A stretch of 64,000 bases of DNA from Azospirillum sp. TSH100 (GTDB taxonomy: Bacteria; Pseudomonadota; Alphaproteobacteria; Azospirillales; Azospirillaceae): contig NZ_CP039637.1 in the NCBI RefSeq assembly GCF_004923295.1, positions 558,001-622,000 on the forward strand, in the 5' to 3' direction. The notes beneath the pieces are model-generated. The model was not told where the DNA came from. It saw only the letters and a list, made by a program, of their open reading frames with translations, and did not search any database. Shown piece by piece: positions 16,351-25,116 of the stretch (the first letter of the stretch is position 1; each line of letters starts with the position of its first letter). Made by a program: the position numbers and the translations under genes.

Positions 16351-17259
16351 TCAGCTGCCGGCGATCTCTTCCCGAGTCAGGGTCATGAACAGATCAACCA
16401 CCGGCGTCCTCGCCCGGTCGCCGTGGACCGCGATCTGGAATGGCGAGTGATAGGACAGCACCCGTGGCAGCAGGGGGCGGAGTCGTCCGGCCTGGACGAA
16501 GGGGGCGGCGTAATGGTCGGGCAGATAGCCGAGATAGCGGCCGGACAGGATCAGCCGGGCAGCGCCTTCCATGTCGCTGACGGTCGCATGCGGGGCGCTG
16601 ATCGCGAAAATCTTGATGTCGCGCGCCCCCCAATAGCTGCGGGCGACCAGCCGGTGGCTGCGCACCTCGTCGAGATCAACCATGTCGTCCGGACGGCCGA
16701 ACAGCGGGTGGCCGGCCCCGCAATAGAACAGGTTGGTTTCCGTGTAGAGGTCTATATAGGAGAGGCCCGGCACGATGCGCGGAAAGCTGGCGATGGCGAG
16801 ATGCAGTTCGCCGCCGATCACGTCGCGCAGCAACTCGTTGGGCGGCCGGGTGGCGATGGCGAGATTGACCTCGGGGGCGGCGTCGGCGAAGCGGGTGATC
16901 ACGCGTTCCAGCGGGAAATTCGGGTCGGTCAACGTGTTGTCCACCAGCCCGATGGTGAGTGTGCCGGTCAGGCGGTCGCGCAGCCCCCGCACCCGGGCGC
17001 CGAACCGGTCCAGCGTGTCGAACACCCGCCGCAGTTCGTCATAGACCGCCTGTCCCTCCTCCGTCAGCTTGAAGCCGGAGCGGCCGCGCCGGCACAGCCG
17101 GACCCCCAGCCGCCCTTCCAGTTCGGCGAAATGGGTGGAGATGGTGGAAAGCGACAGGTTCAGTTCGCCTTGCGCCGCAGTAAACCCGCCGGCCTCCACC
17201 ACCGTCATGAACAGGCGAAAGAGCCGCAGATCGGCGGTCTCGATGGTCATCCGGCTCAT
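16351..17259 (-). CDS. LysR-family transcriptional regulator
   Basis: A 302-residue regulator with its helix-turn-helix near residues 20-65 (GGFTAAQGELNLSLSTISTHFAELEGRLGVRL) and a LysR effector domain from about residue 95 (LTIGLVDNTL). ATG 17259 or 17250 can serve as start; sequence further upstream in frame lies in the intergenic region and is not family-like. It is divergent from the polyamine-type ABC operon, separated by 247 bases that contain a perfect inverted repeat, so it most likely controls that operon. Its effector could be the transported amine or the substrate of the ureohydrolase. Confidence 0.87.
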   Translation of the reverse strand: MSRMTIETADLRLFRLFMTVVEAGGFTAAQGELNLSLSTISTHFAELEGRLGVRLCRRGRSGFKLTEEGQAVYDELRRVFDTLDRFGARVRGLRDRLTGTLTIGLVDNTLTDPNFPLERVITRFADAAPEVNLAIATRPPNELLRDVIGGELHLAIASFPRIVPGLSYIDLYTETNLFYCGAGHPLFGRPDDMVDLDEVRSHRLVARSYWGARDIKIFAISAPHATVSDMEGAARLILSGRYLGYLPDHYAAPFVQAGRLRPLLPRVLSYHSPFQIAVHGDRARTPVVDLFMTLTREEIAGS

Positions 17260-17300
17260 GCGATCGGCAATCCTCCGGCCTGGAACAGGAAATGGGCCGG

Positions 17301-17328
17301 TCTTACTTCGGCTCCGGTCGAAGTAAGA
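17301..17328. promoter_or_regulatory. Perfect 10-bp inverted repeat between LysR gene and ABC operon
   Basis: TCTTACTTCG (17301-17310) and CGAAGTAAGA (17319-17328) are exact reverse complements with an 8-base spacer. They lie 42 bases upstream of the LysR start and about 180 bases upstream of the binding-protein gene. Both flanking genes point away, so a regulatory binding site is more likely than a terminator. Confidence 0.6.
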
Positions 17329-17506
17329 TACAAAAAATTCCGGATGTGTGGGAACGCAAAGTCGCCGTCTAATTCCGGTATGCAATTCCAGTCGGGTCGG
17401 GCGGGACAGGGCAGGGTGATACCCGGCCGTCGCGCCACCGGCGTTCGGACTGCCTGCATCGCCCGCCCTCCATCGGGGCTGACCAACGACGAGACGGAGA
17501 CACGCA

Positions 17507-18607
17507 ATGAAGATCGGCGCAGGACTGGACAGGGGACTGGGCAGGCGGGCGGTGCTGGCGGGGGCGGGCATGGCGGCCGCAGCCGCGGCGGTGGGGTTTC
17601 CCTCCATCGTCCGGGCGCAATCGAAGTCGCTGAAGGTCGGGGTGTATGGCGGCTATTTCAAGGACAGCTTTGACAAGCACATCTTCCCGGACTTCACCAA
17701 GGCGACCGGCATCGCGGTGGAGGCGGTGGCCGAACCGACGGGCGAGGCGTGGCTGATCCAGCTTGAACAGGCGGCCCGCGCCAAACAGGCTCCGGCCGAC
17801 GTGTCGATGATGTCGCAGGTTGCGATGCTGAAGGGCATGGCCGCTGAGCTGTGGGCGCCGCTCGATCCCAGCAAGCTGCCGAACGCCGCCAAGGTCAAGC
17901 CGGCGCTGATCAACAAATACCCGGATGGCCGGCTGTCGGGCATAGGTGCGGTGTCCTGGTACATCACCCTGGTGACCAACACCAAGAGCTACCCCCAGGC
18001 ACCGGAAAGCTGGGCGGCGCTGTGGGATCCGGCCAACAAGGACAAGCTGGGCCTGCTCGCGCTGGTCTCCAACTCCTTCCTGCTGGACGTGACCGCCGCC
18101 ACCTTCTTCGGCGGGTCGAAGCATCTCGACAGCGAGCAGGGACAACTGGACTGTTTCAAGAAGCTGGCCGAGCTGAAAAAGAATGTGAAGCTGTGGTACC
18201 GCGACGAGGCGCAGTTCGAGGCGGCGCTGAAGTCCGGCGAAATCCCGATGGGGCAATATTACCACGACGTCACCGGTCTCGCCGCCGCCGACGGCCATCC
18301 GGTGCGCTCCACCTTCCCCAAGGAGGGCGGCATCCTCGATTCCGGCAGCTGGGCGGTGTCCAAGGCATCCAAGGCCGGCGATCTGGCCCATGTCTTTATT
18401 GATTACATGTGCCAGCCGCAGATCCAGGCGCTGCTGTCGCGCAAGGTCGGCACCTCGCCGACGATCGACCGCTCGGCCACCGACCTGACGGACAAGGAGT
18501 TCGCCGCGGTCTCCTCCGATCTGGCGCCGATCGTTCCGCGCTACGACCTCTATGTGTCGAAGGCCGACTGGCTGAACCAGAAATGGACGGAAATGATCGT
18601 GGGCTGA
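17507..18607 (+). CDS. Polyamine-type ABC transporter substrate-binding protein
   Basis: A 366-residue periplasmic binding protein. The N terminus carries RRAVLAGAGMAAAAAAVGF, a probable twin-arginine signal, with cleavage after VRAQ. The mature start LKVGVYGGYFKDSFDKHIFPDF and the later SWAALWDPANKDKLGL are typical of the PotD/PotF group (extracellular solute-binding family for spermidine, putrescine and related compounds). It opens an operon with ATPase, two permeases and a ureohydrolase. Since the last gene splits guanidino compounds, agmatine or a guanidino acid is a plausible ligand. Confidence 0.88.
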   Translation: MKIGAGLDRGLGRRAVLAGAGMAAAAAAVGFPSIVRAQSKSLKVGVYGGYFKDSFDKHIFPDFTKATGIAVEAVAEPTGEAWLIQLEQAARAKQAPADVSMMSQVAMLKGMAAELWAPLDPSKLPNAAKVKPALINKYPDGRLSGIGAVSWYITLVTNTKSYPQAPESWAALWDPANKDKLGLLALVSNSFLLDVTAATFFGGSKHLDSEQGQLDCFKKLAELKKNVKLWYRDEAQFEAALKSGEIPMGQYYHDVTGLAAADGHPVRSTFPKEGGILDSGSWAVSKASKAGDLAHVFIDYMCQPQIQALLSRKVGTSPTIDRSATDLTDKEFAAVSSDLAPIVPRYDLYVSKADWLNQKWTEMIVG

Positions 18608-18617
18608 TCCGCGAGCG

Positions 18618-18702
18618 CCCTTCCTCCCCCGGAGTGCGGTCGCTTCAGACGGACTGGTCTGAAGCGCGAATCGCACGGAAATCCAAAAGGCCGGGGGAAG
18701 GG
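18618..18702 (+). terminator. Nested hairpins between binding-protein and ATPase genes
   Basis: CGCTTCAGAC (18641-18650) pairs exactly with GTCTGAAGCG (18657-18666). Outside it GTGCG (18634-18638) pairs with CGCAC (18672-18676), and further out CCCTTC..CCCCCGG (18618-18632) pairs with CCGGGGGAAGGG (18691-18702) with a small bulge. No T-run follows. This nested structure is suited to stabilising the binding-protein mRNA or reducing read-through to the transporter genes. Confidence 0.6.
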
Positions 18703-18735
18703 CTCCGTCCTTTCCAAATGATCCGAAGGCCCGCC

Positions 18736-19812
18736 ATGTCCGCCCTCGTTCTCGACGGTCTCACCAAGCGTTACGGCAGCTTCACCGCGGTGCACGGGGC
18801 GAGCCTGCGCATCCCGCATGGTCAGTTCGTCTGCCTGCTGGGGCCCTCCGGCTGCGGCAAGACCACGCTCCTGCGGATGATCGCCGGGCTGGAGGAACCC
18901 TCCGGCGGCCAGTTGCTGATCGACGACCGCGACATCACCACCGCCCCCGCCCACAAACGGGATTTCGGCATGGTGTTCCAGTCGCTGGCCTTGTTCCCCC
19001 ATCTGAGCGCCGGGGAGAACATCGCCTACCCCCTGCGCATCCGCGGCGTTCCCGCCGACGAGCGCCGCCGCAAGGCGGACAGTCTGCTGGAGCTGGTCCG
19101 CCTGCCCGGCATGGCCGACCGACCGGTATCGCGGCTGTCGGGCGGCCAGCGCCAGCGCGTCGCCATTGCCCGCGCCCTGGCGCTGGAACCGAAGCTGTTC
19201 CTGCTCGACGAACCGCTGTCGGCGCTCGACGCCAAGCTGCGCGAGGCTATGCAGATCGAGCTGAAGCAATTGCAGCGGCGGCTGGGCATCACCACCATCG
19301 TCGTCACCCACGACCAGCGCGAGGCGATGACCATGGCCGATCTGGTGGTGGTGATGTCGGAAGGTCGGATCCGTCAGGCCGCCCCGCCGATGGAGGTCTA
19401 CCGCCGGCCTGCCGACGCCTTCGTCGCCGACTTCATCGGCATGACCAACCTGCTGGAGGGGACGGTGACCGCCGCCGGCCGCGCCAGCGTGCCGGGGGGC
19501 GAACTGGTCCTTGACGGCCTGCCGCCACATGGTCGTGCCCTGCTGTCGGTCAGGCCGGAGGAGGTGCTGCTGCATCCGGCGACCGCATCCGGTGGGGCAA
19601 ATCGGCTGAGCGGAACCCTGTCCTTCGTCCGCGATCTCGGTGCCAGCGTCGAGTTCCGCATCGACGTTTCCGGGCGGGAGATCGTGGCGCTGACCCGGCC
19701 GCAGGACCGCCCGGCGGTCGAACCCGGCGCCGCCGTCATCGTCGAAATCCCGGCCGAAGCCTGCGTTGTCCTGCCGCCGGAAGGCGGAACCGCCGTGGAG
19801 CGGCCGTCATGA
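18736..19812 (+). CDS. Polyamine-type ABC transporter ATP-binding protein
   Basis: The 358-residue ATPase has Walker A GPSGCGKTT, signature LSGGQRQR, Walker B LFLLDEPLSALD and H-loop VTHDQREAM, followed by a C-terminal TOBE domain (from about residue 240, ADFIGMTNLLEGTV) as in PotA. The ATG at 18736 has GAAGG upstream; an in-frame ATG at 18718 is an alternative. Its stop overlaps the start of the first permease gene. Confidence 0.92.
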   Translation: MSALVLDGLTKRYGSFTAVHGASLRIPHGQFVCLLGPSGCGKTTLLRMIAGLEEPSGGQLLIDDRDITTAPAHKRDFGMVFQSLALFPHLSAGENIAYPLRIRGVPADERRRKADSLLELVRLPGMADRPVSRLSGGQRQRVAIARALALEPKLFLLDEPLSALDAKLREAMQIELKQLQRRLGITTIVVTHDQREAMTMADLVVVMSEGRIRQAAPPMEVYRRPADAFVADFIGMTNLLEGTVTAAGRASVPGGELVLDGLPPHGRALLSVRPEEVLLHPATASGGANRLSGTLSFVRDLGASVEFRIDVSGREIVALTRPQDRPAVEPGAAVIVEIPAEACVVLPPEGGTAVERPS

Positions 19813-20660
19813 TCCGCCGCGCCCCCCGCAGCCTGGGCGAGCACGCGCCGATCCTGTTCCCGGCGCTGATGCTGGTCGTCTTCTTCGTCATCCCCTTCGG
19901 CCTGATGATCGCGGTCAGCGTCGCCCGCCGGATTCCCGGCGGCTTCTACGAGCCGGATTTCGTCCTGGCCAACTACGAACGCTTTCTCAGCGCCTTCTTC
20001 GGCGGGGTGCTGTCCTTCTCGCTGGAGCTGGCGGCGCTGGTGGCCCTGGTGGCGGTCGGCATCGGCTTCCCCTTCACCTACCGGCTGGCACGGCTGCCGC
20101 GGGCAGCCCAGGTCCGCTGGCTGGTCTTCCTGCTGTCGATCCTGTCGCTGTCTGAGGTGATCATCGGCTTCGCATGGTCGACGCTGCTGTCGCGCACCGC
20201 CGGCATCACCAACCTGCTGGTGGCGGTCGGGCTGATGGCGGAGCCGCAATCACTGTCGCCCAGCTTCGGCGCGCTGCTGGCCGGCATGGTCTACCAGGCC
20301 TTCCCCTACACCGTGCTGGTGCTCTATCCGGCGCTCGCCCGGCTCGACCCGGCACTGGTGGAGGCGTCGCGGACGCTGGGAGCCTCGCCGTTGAAGGCCT
20401 TCTTCACCGTGGTGGTGCCGGCCCAACGCAACACCATCGTCGCCACCCTGATCATGGCCTTCGTCTTCGCGCTGGGCAGCTATCTGCTGCCGCAGCTTCT
20501 GGGACGGCCGCAGCACTGGACCCTGTCGGTGCTGATCACCGATCAGGCGATCTACCAGTCCAACATGCCGTTCGCCGCGGCGATGGCGGTCTTCCTGGTG
20601 CTGGTCAGTCTGGCGCTGGTCGGGCTTTCGCTGCTGTTCGGCCGGAAGGAGGAGGCGTGA
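19809..20660 (+). CDS. Polyamine-type ABC transporter permease (PotB-like)
   Basis: A 283-residue inner-membrane permease with six probable helices. It starts inside the stop of the ATPase gene (ATGA). The EAA-type loop LVEASRTLGASPLKAFFTVVVPAQ marks the ATPase docking surface. The segment FALGSYLLPQLLGRP is characteristic of the PotB group. Confidence 0.92.
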   Translation: MIRRAPRSLGEHAPILFPALMLVVFFVIPFGLMIAVSVARRIPGGFYEPDFVLANYERFLSAFFGGVLSFSLELAALVALVAVGIGFPFTYRLARLPRAAQVRWLVFLLSILSLSEVIIGFAWSTLLSRTAGITNLLVAVGLMAEPQSLSPSFGALLAGMVYQAFPYTVLVLYPALARLDPALVEASRTLGASPLKAFFTVVVPAQRNTIVATLIMAFVFALGSYLLPQLLGRPQHWTLSVLITDQAIYQSNMPFAAAMAVFLVLVSLALVGLSLLFGRKEEA

Positions 20661-21457
20661 TGCTGCGCTGGCTCAACAGCCTGATGGCCGGATTGATCGG
20701 CCTCGTCCTGGTCGCACCCATCCTGGTGGTGGCGGGGGTGTCGCTGAACGCCAAACGCTCGCTCGACTTCCCGCCCAAGGGCCTTTCGCTGGCGTGGTAT
20801 GCCGAGATCTTCACCGATCCCGGCTGGCGCGGGGCGCTGATCGCCAGCCTCGTGGTGGCGGCATCGTCGGCGGCGCTGGCCGTCGCCATCGCCTTTCCGA
20901 TTGCGTGGTTCGTCTGGCGCTGGCGGGCGCCCTGGGCACGAACATTCGAGATGCTGGGCATGACCCCGTTCATCCTGCCGCCGGTCATCACCGCGCTGGG
21001 TTTCCTCAGCTTCTGGTCCACCGCCGGCCAGTATGGCGAGCCGTGGACGGTGGTGGTCAGCCACGCCATCTTCTTCGTCACCCTGCCGCTGGTCACGCTG
21101 TCGCTCGGCTTCGGCGCCGTCGACCGGAGCTATGTCGAAGCCGCCTCGACCATGGGGGCCGACGACCGCACCGTGCTGCGGACGGTGGTGATGCCGCTGG
21201 TGCGGCCCTACATGATTTCCGGCTTCGCCTTCGCCTTCGTGCTGTCGCTCAACGAATACATCGTCGCCTACATGGTCGCCGGCTTCACGCTGGAAACGCT
21301 GCCGATCAAGATCTTCAACGCCCTGCGCTACGGCTACACGCCGACCATGGCCGCCGTCACCGTGCTGTTCGTGCTGCTGACCGCGACCGTCTTCGGGCTG
21401 ATCGCCCGCTTCGGCGATCTGCCGCGCCTGCTTGGCGCCTGGATCAAAGCCGACTGA
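20660..21457 (+). CDS. Polyamine-type ABC transporter permease (PotC-like)
   Basis: A 265-residue permease beginning in a TGATG overlap with the previous gene and preceded by AAGGAGGAGG. It has six probable helices; the cytoplasmic loop YVEAASTMGADDRTVLRTVVMPLV is the EAA motif, and FVLSLNEYIVAYMVAGF is typical of PotC. It completes the transporter with genes at 17507, 18736 and 19809. Confidence 0.92.
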   Translation: MLRWLNSLMAGLIGLVLVAPILVVAGVSLNAKRSLDFPPKGLSLAWYAEIFTDPGWRGALIASLVVAASSAALAVAIAFPIAWFVWRWRAPWARTFEMLGMTPFILPPVITALGFLSFWSTAGQYGEPWTVVVSHAIFFVTLPLVTLSLGFGAVDRSYVEAASTMGADDRTVLRTVVMPLVRPYMISGFAFAFVLSLNEYIVAYMVAGFTLETLPIKIFNALRYGYTPTMAAVTVLFVLLTATVFGLIARFGDLPRLLGAWIKAD

Positions 21458-21510
21458 GCGGCCCTGACCGACCGGCCTCTGCCCGACCTTCCGACAGGAG
21501 ACCTTTCAAA

Positions 21511-22563
21511 ATGATCGATCCGGACAAGCTCAACCGCCTGCGCGAGAAATACAGCGGCAGCGGTGGCGCCGACATCCACTCGCCGGAGTTCCAGCGTGTC
21601 GCCGCCCTGCAATTCTCCGCCGGCGGACGGCGGACCCAGCCCTTCGCCGGCGTCTCCACCCTGCTCGACGCGCCGTACCGTCCGGACGCGCCCGAACTGC
21701 CCGATTTCGGCGGGCTCGAGGTCGCGCTGATCGGCGTGCCGATGGATCTGGGAGTGACCAACCGTGCCGGCGCCCGATTCGGTCCGCGGGCGGTGCGGAC
21801 GATCGAGCGGATCGGTCCCTACGAATATGTGCTGAAGATGGTGCCGTCGGCAGCCTGCCGGCTGGCCGATGTCGGCGATGTGCCGCTGTCCAGCCGCTTC
21901 AGCCTGGAAGCCTGCCACCACGACATCGAGAGTTTCTACAACAAGGTGGTGGATGCCGGGGTGATCCCGCTGTCGGTCGGCGGCGACCATTCGATCAGCC
22001 AGTCGATCCTGAAGGCACTGGGACGGGACCGGCCGGTCGGCATGATTCATTTCGACGCCCATTGCGACACCGGCGGCCCCTACGAGGGGTCCAAGTTCCA
22101 TCATGGCGGTCCGTTCCGTCAGGCGGTGCTGGACGGCGTGCTCGACCCGGAGCGTACGGTGCAGATCGGTATCCGCGGCAGCACCGAGTTTCTCTGGGAG
22201 TTCTCCTACGAGTCCGGCATGACGGTGATCCATGCCGAGGAGGTGGCGCAGCGCGGCATTCCCGCCGTGATCGAGCAGGCCCGCCGGGTCGTCGGCGACG
22301 GGCCGGTCTACGTCTCCTTCGACGTCGACTGCCTCGACCCGGTCTTCGCTCCCGGCACCGGCACACCGGAGGTCGGCGGGCTGACCACGCGGGAAGCCAT
22401 GGAGATTCTGCGTGGTCTGGACGGGCTCGACGTCATCGGTGGCGATGTGGTGGAGGTGGCGCCGCAATATGACGCCAACACCACCACAGCTCAGGCCGGC
22501 GCGCAGATGCTGTTCGAGATCCTGTGCCTCGCCGTCAAGGCGCTGGAGCAGCGGCGGGGTTGA
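21511..22563 (+). CDS. Ureohydrolase (agmatinase / guanidino-acid hydrolase family)
   Basis: A 350-residue member of the arginase/agmatinase superfamily that hydrolyses a guanidino group to urea and an amine using two Mn ions. Metal ligands are visible: His160 in GGDHS, Asp182/His184/Asp186 in FDAHCD, and Asp271/Asp273 in SFDVDCLDP. AGGAG precedes the ATG by 10 bases. The N-terminal extension of about 60 residues before the core resembles guanidinobutyrase/guanidinopropionase relatives as much as agmatinase. Being last in a polyamine-type uptake operon, it probably degrades the imported compound; agmatine, 4-guanidinobutyrate or a related molecule are the candidates. Confidence 0.88.
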   Translation: MIDPDKLNRLREKYSGSGGADIHSPEFQRVAALQFSAGGRRTQPFAGVSTLLDAPYRPDAPELPDFGGLEVALIGVPMDLGVTNRAGARFGPRAVRTIERIGPYEYVLKMVPSAACRLADVGDVPLSSRFSLEACHHDIESFYNKVVDAGVIPLSVGGDHSISQSILKALGRDRPVGMIHFDAHCDTGGPYEGSKFHHGGPFRQAVLDGVLDPERTVQIGIRGSTEFLWEFSYESGMTVIHAEEVAQRGIPAVIEQARRVVGDGPVYVSFDVDCLDPVFAPGTGTPEVGGLTTREAMEILRGLDGLDVIGGDVVEVAPQYDANTTTAQAGAQMLFEILCLAVKALEQRRG

Positions 22564-22605
22564 TCCGGCGCCTGGCGCGCCTGTCCCCGCTGCAACACGC
22601 CGTCC

Positions 22606-22630
22606 TGGGCCGGTCTTATGGGCCGGTCTT
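22606..22630. repeat. 12-bp tandem direct repeat at the end of the type II thioesterase gene
   Basis: TGGGCCGGTCTT occurs at 22606-22617 and again at 22619-22630, separated by one base. The second copy encodes the end of the thioesterase (KTGP) and the first covers its stop codon, so the repeat looks like a small duplication at the gene end between two convergent genes. Confidence 0.6.
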
Positions 22631-23371
22631 GAGGATCGTGCCGACGACCGCCGCGATGTCGGCCAGCAGCGGGGCCCGCTCGGCCTTCAGGTAGAAATGG
22701 TCTCCGGCGAACATGCGGCGGCTGAAAGCCCCGGTCGAGACCTCCTGCCAGGCTTCAAGGTCGGCCGCAGGGGCGTCCTCGTCCAGCGTGCCGCCATAGG
22801 TGCGGACGGCGCAGGAAAGGGAAGGGGCCCGCCGCGGCCGGTAGGTCTCGGCCAGCTTGAAATCGGCGCGCAGGAACGGTTCGATCAGATCGAGAAACTC
22901 CGGATTGTCCAGGATCTCCGGCGGCGTGCCGCCCATCCTCGACAGCATGGCGCGGAATTCCGGCCGGGCCAGGACGTGAAGGGGGTTGCGGGGAGGCGGC
23001 AGATGGGGGGCCCGTGAGGCCGAAACCATCAGCATCGCCGGTTCCAGCCCGTGCATCGACAGGCGCAACGCCAGTTCGTAGGCGATCAGGGCCCCCATGC
23101 TGTGGCCGAAGAACACGAACGGGACGTCGAGCAACGGCGACAGCGCGGCCATGAGCGGCGGAGCCATCTCATGGGCGTTGTCGAAGGCGGCTTCCGAAAA
23201 GCGCCGCTCGCGCCCGGGCAGGTGCAGCGGCAGGACCTCCACCTCGGGCGGCAGCGCCGTCTCCCATCCGTTGAACACCGTCGCCCCGCCCCCCGCGTAG
23301 GGAAAGCAGAACATCCGCAGTTTCGGCAGGGCCGCACGCGGTTTCCGGGTCAACCAGGATCCCACAGACAT
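22616..23371 (-). CDS. Type II (editing) thioesterase of the NRPS/PKS cluster
   Basis: A 251-residue alpha/beta hydrolase of the GrsT/SrfAD/RifR group, which removes wrong acyl groups from carrier proteins. The nucleophile is Ser91 in FGHSMGAL; CFPYAGGGATVFNGW at the N terminus is the family hallmark, and the catalytic His lies in AGDHFYLK near the C terminus. ATG 23371 has GGAGAG upstream; the codon before it in frame is TTG. It follows the ABC exporter by 16 bases and is the last gene of the minus-strand biosynthetic operon. Confidence 0.93.
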   Translation of the reverse strand: MSVGSWLTRKPRAALPKLRMFCFPYAGGGATVFNGWETALPPEVEVLPLHLPGRERRFSEAAFDNAHEMAPPLMAALSPLLDVPFVFFGHSMGALIAYELALRLSMHGLEPAMLMVSASRAPHLPPPRNPLHVLARPEFRAMLSRMGGTPPEILDNPEFLDLIEPFLRADFKLAETYRPRRAPSLSCAVRTYGGTLDEDAPAADLEAWQEVSTGAFSRRMFAGDHFYLKAERAPLLADIAAVVGTILKTGP

Positions 23372-23387
23372 CAACGCTCTCCGGACA

Positions 23388-25019
23388 TCATACGGTGGCC
23401 TTCACGATGCCGAGCTGCCCGTCTTCCATGTGCAGGTGCACGTCGGCGGCATCGAAATACTTGTCGTCATGGGTGATCGCCAGGACGGTCACGCCTGCCG
23501 CCCGCAGGCGCGGCAGAATGACATGGTAGAATTTCTCGCGGAAATGGGGGTCCTGGTCGGCCGCCCATTCGTCGAAGACGCAGATCGGCCGCTTCTCCAG
23601 CACCGACGCGATCAGCGCCAGCCGCTTGCGCTGCCCGCCCGACAGCTTGACCGTGCTGAAGCGCCTGCCGCGCAGGCTGGACTTGTGGCTCATCTCCAGC
23701 AGGTCGAACAGGGCCTCGGCCTCGGCCTGATCGACCTCCGGCGTGCCATACAGCTCGGCGAACAGGTGGTTGTCGGAGAAGATGACGGAGAACAGGTTGC
23801 GGTAGGCCGGGAGATTCGCCGGGCCGATCGGGGTGTCGTCCACGAACAGCCCGCCCTCCGCGGCCGGGTAGAGGCCGATCAGCAACCGGACGAAGGTGGT
23901 CTTGCCCGACCCGTTGCCGCCGGTGATGAACACCACCCGGCCGCGCTCGATCGTCAGGTCGATCGGACCGACGCCGAAGGCCAGATCACCGGAGGGTGCG
24001 CGATGGCAAAAGCGGAGACCGCGCAGCACGATGCGGCGGAAGTCACGGAAGCGGTCCGGGCTGGCGTCTGTCCCGTCGCGCTCCACGTCGATGGTGGAGA
24101 GCTTGTCCTCCAGCGCCAGCACGGCCTCAGCGGCACTGTTGGCGCTGGCAAAGATGGGCAGGCTGCCGACGACGTTCGACACCGGGCCGATCATGAACAG
24201 GCTGGCGGTCGTCGTCATCACCACCACCTCCACATAAGTCGGGCTGACGCTCGGCACCACGAAGACCATGATGCCGGTCAGCAGGAAGAAGGTCACCTGC
24301 GACGTCACGAAGTCGGTGGCGTAGAGCGTCTGCGTCCTGATCTTCAGCTTCGCCACGTCGGCGGAGACCTGCCGCACCCGCTCGGCGATTTCCTGCGAAC
24401 GCGCGCTGCTCATCTTCACTTCCTTGAAGCCGTCGAGCATGTCGTTGAAGCCTTCCACCAGCTCGTTCTCGCGGGTGTAGGCGTCGCGCAGGTGCTGCTT
24501 CACCTCGCCCGAGCGCGACATGTGGATGGCCGCTCCCAGCGCCGTGAACACCGCCGACAGCACGAAGGCCGTCGTGGAGAGCGCCAGCATGTAGGTCATG
24601 GTGAACAGCACCAAAACGGCCGACTGCACGCCGATAACGATGTTGGGCGCGGCCTGCGAGAGGATTTGCGTCTCGCGGCTGATGCCGGCGTAGATCTCCG
24701 ACCGGCCGATCTCCTCGATGTCAAGGAACTCGGCATGGCGGGCGCGGTCCAGCAGGCGTACGCGCAGGCGGTGGATCATCTCCTCCACCTGTTCGCAGAC
24801 CTCCACCATCAGCCGCTTCTGGGTCAGCACGAAGATGCCGATGGCCAGCCCGAACAGCAGCAGGTTGCGCAGGTTGGCGTCCTGGTTGGTGACGTTGCGC
24901 GCCGCCACGTTGATCACCGCCAGCACGGCGGCATTCGCCACGCCGGAGATGGCGGCGAGGACCAGGAAGCGGAGCCGCAGAATGTTCGCGTCGCGCTGGA
25001 AAAGTTCAACGAGTTTCAT
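23388..25019 (-). CDS. Cyclic-peptide-type ABC exporter (membrane + ATPase fusion)
   Basis: A 543-residue half transporter of the SyrD/PvdE type. About residues 1-300 form six membrane helices; the ATPase domain follows with Walker A GGNGSGKTT, signature LSGGQRKR, the unusual Walker B extension VFDEWAADQDPHFR seen in cyclic-peptide and siderophore exporters, and H-loop ITHDD. ATG 25019 was chosen over an upstream TTG at 25064. It stands 97 bases after the second synthetase gene and should move the finished lipopeptide, or a precursor, across the inner membrane. This matters because the neighbouring autotransporter enzyme is periplasmic or surface exposed. Confidence 0.92.
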   Translation of the reverse strand: MKLVELFQRDANILRLRFLVLAAISGVANAAVLAVINVAARNVTNQDANLRNLLLFGLAIGIFVLTQKRLMVEVCEQVEEMIHRLRVRLLDRARHAEFLDIEEIGRSEIYAGISRETQILSQAAPNIVIGVQSAVLVLFTMTYMLALSTTAFVLSAVFTALGAAIHMSRSGEVKQHLRDAYTRENELVEGFNDMLDGFKEVKMSSARSQEIAERVRQVSADVAKLKIRTQTLYATDFVTSQVTFFLLTGIMVFVVPSVSPTYVEVVVMTTTASLFMIGPVSNVVGSLPIFASANSAAEAVLALEDKLSTIDVERDGTDASPDRFRDFRRIVLRGLRFCHRAPSGDLAFGVGPIDLTIERGRVVFITGGNGSGKTTFVRLLIGLYPAAEGGLFVDDTPIGPANLPAYRNLFSVIFSDNHLFAELYGTPEVDQAEAEALFDLLEMSHKSSLRGRRFSTVKLSGGQRKRLALIASVLEKRPICVFDEWAADQDPHFREKFYHVILPRLRAAGVTVLAITHDDKYFDAADVHLHMEDGQLGIVKATV

Positions 25020-25046
25020 GCCGACCGCATTCTCCGGGGAAACACG

Positions 25047-25079
25047 CCCCTCCTTCTTTGCCAAGCGGGGAAGGAGGGG
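25047..25079 (-). terminator. Hairpin between NRPS and exporter genes
   Basis: CCCCTCCTT (25047-25055) and AAGGAGGGG (25071-25079) are exact reverse complements with a 15-base loop. It lies in the gap between the NRPS gene and the exporter start on the transcribed strand and may tune read-through into exporter and thioesterase. Confidence 0.5.
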
Positions 25080-25116
25080 ACACGCGAAGCGGGAGGGATG
25101 GAGCGTCCATCAATTT

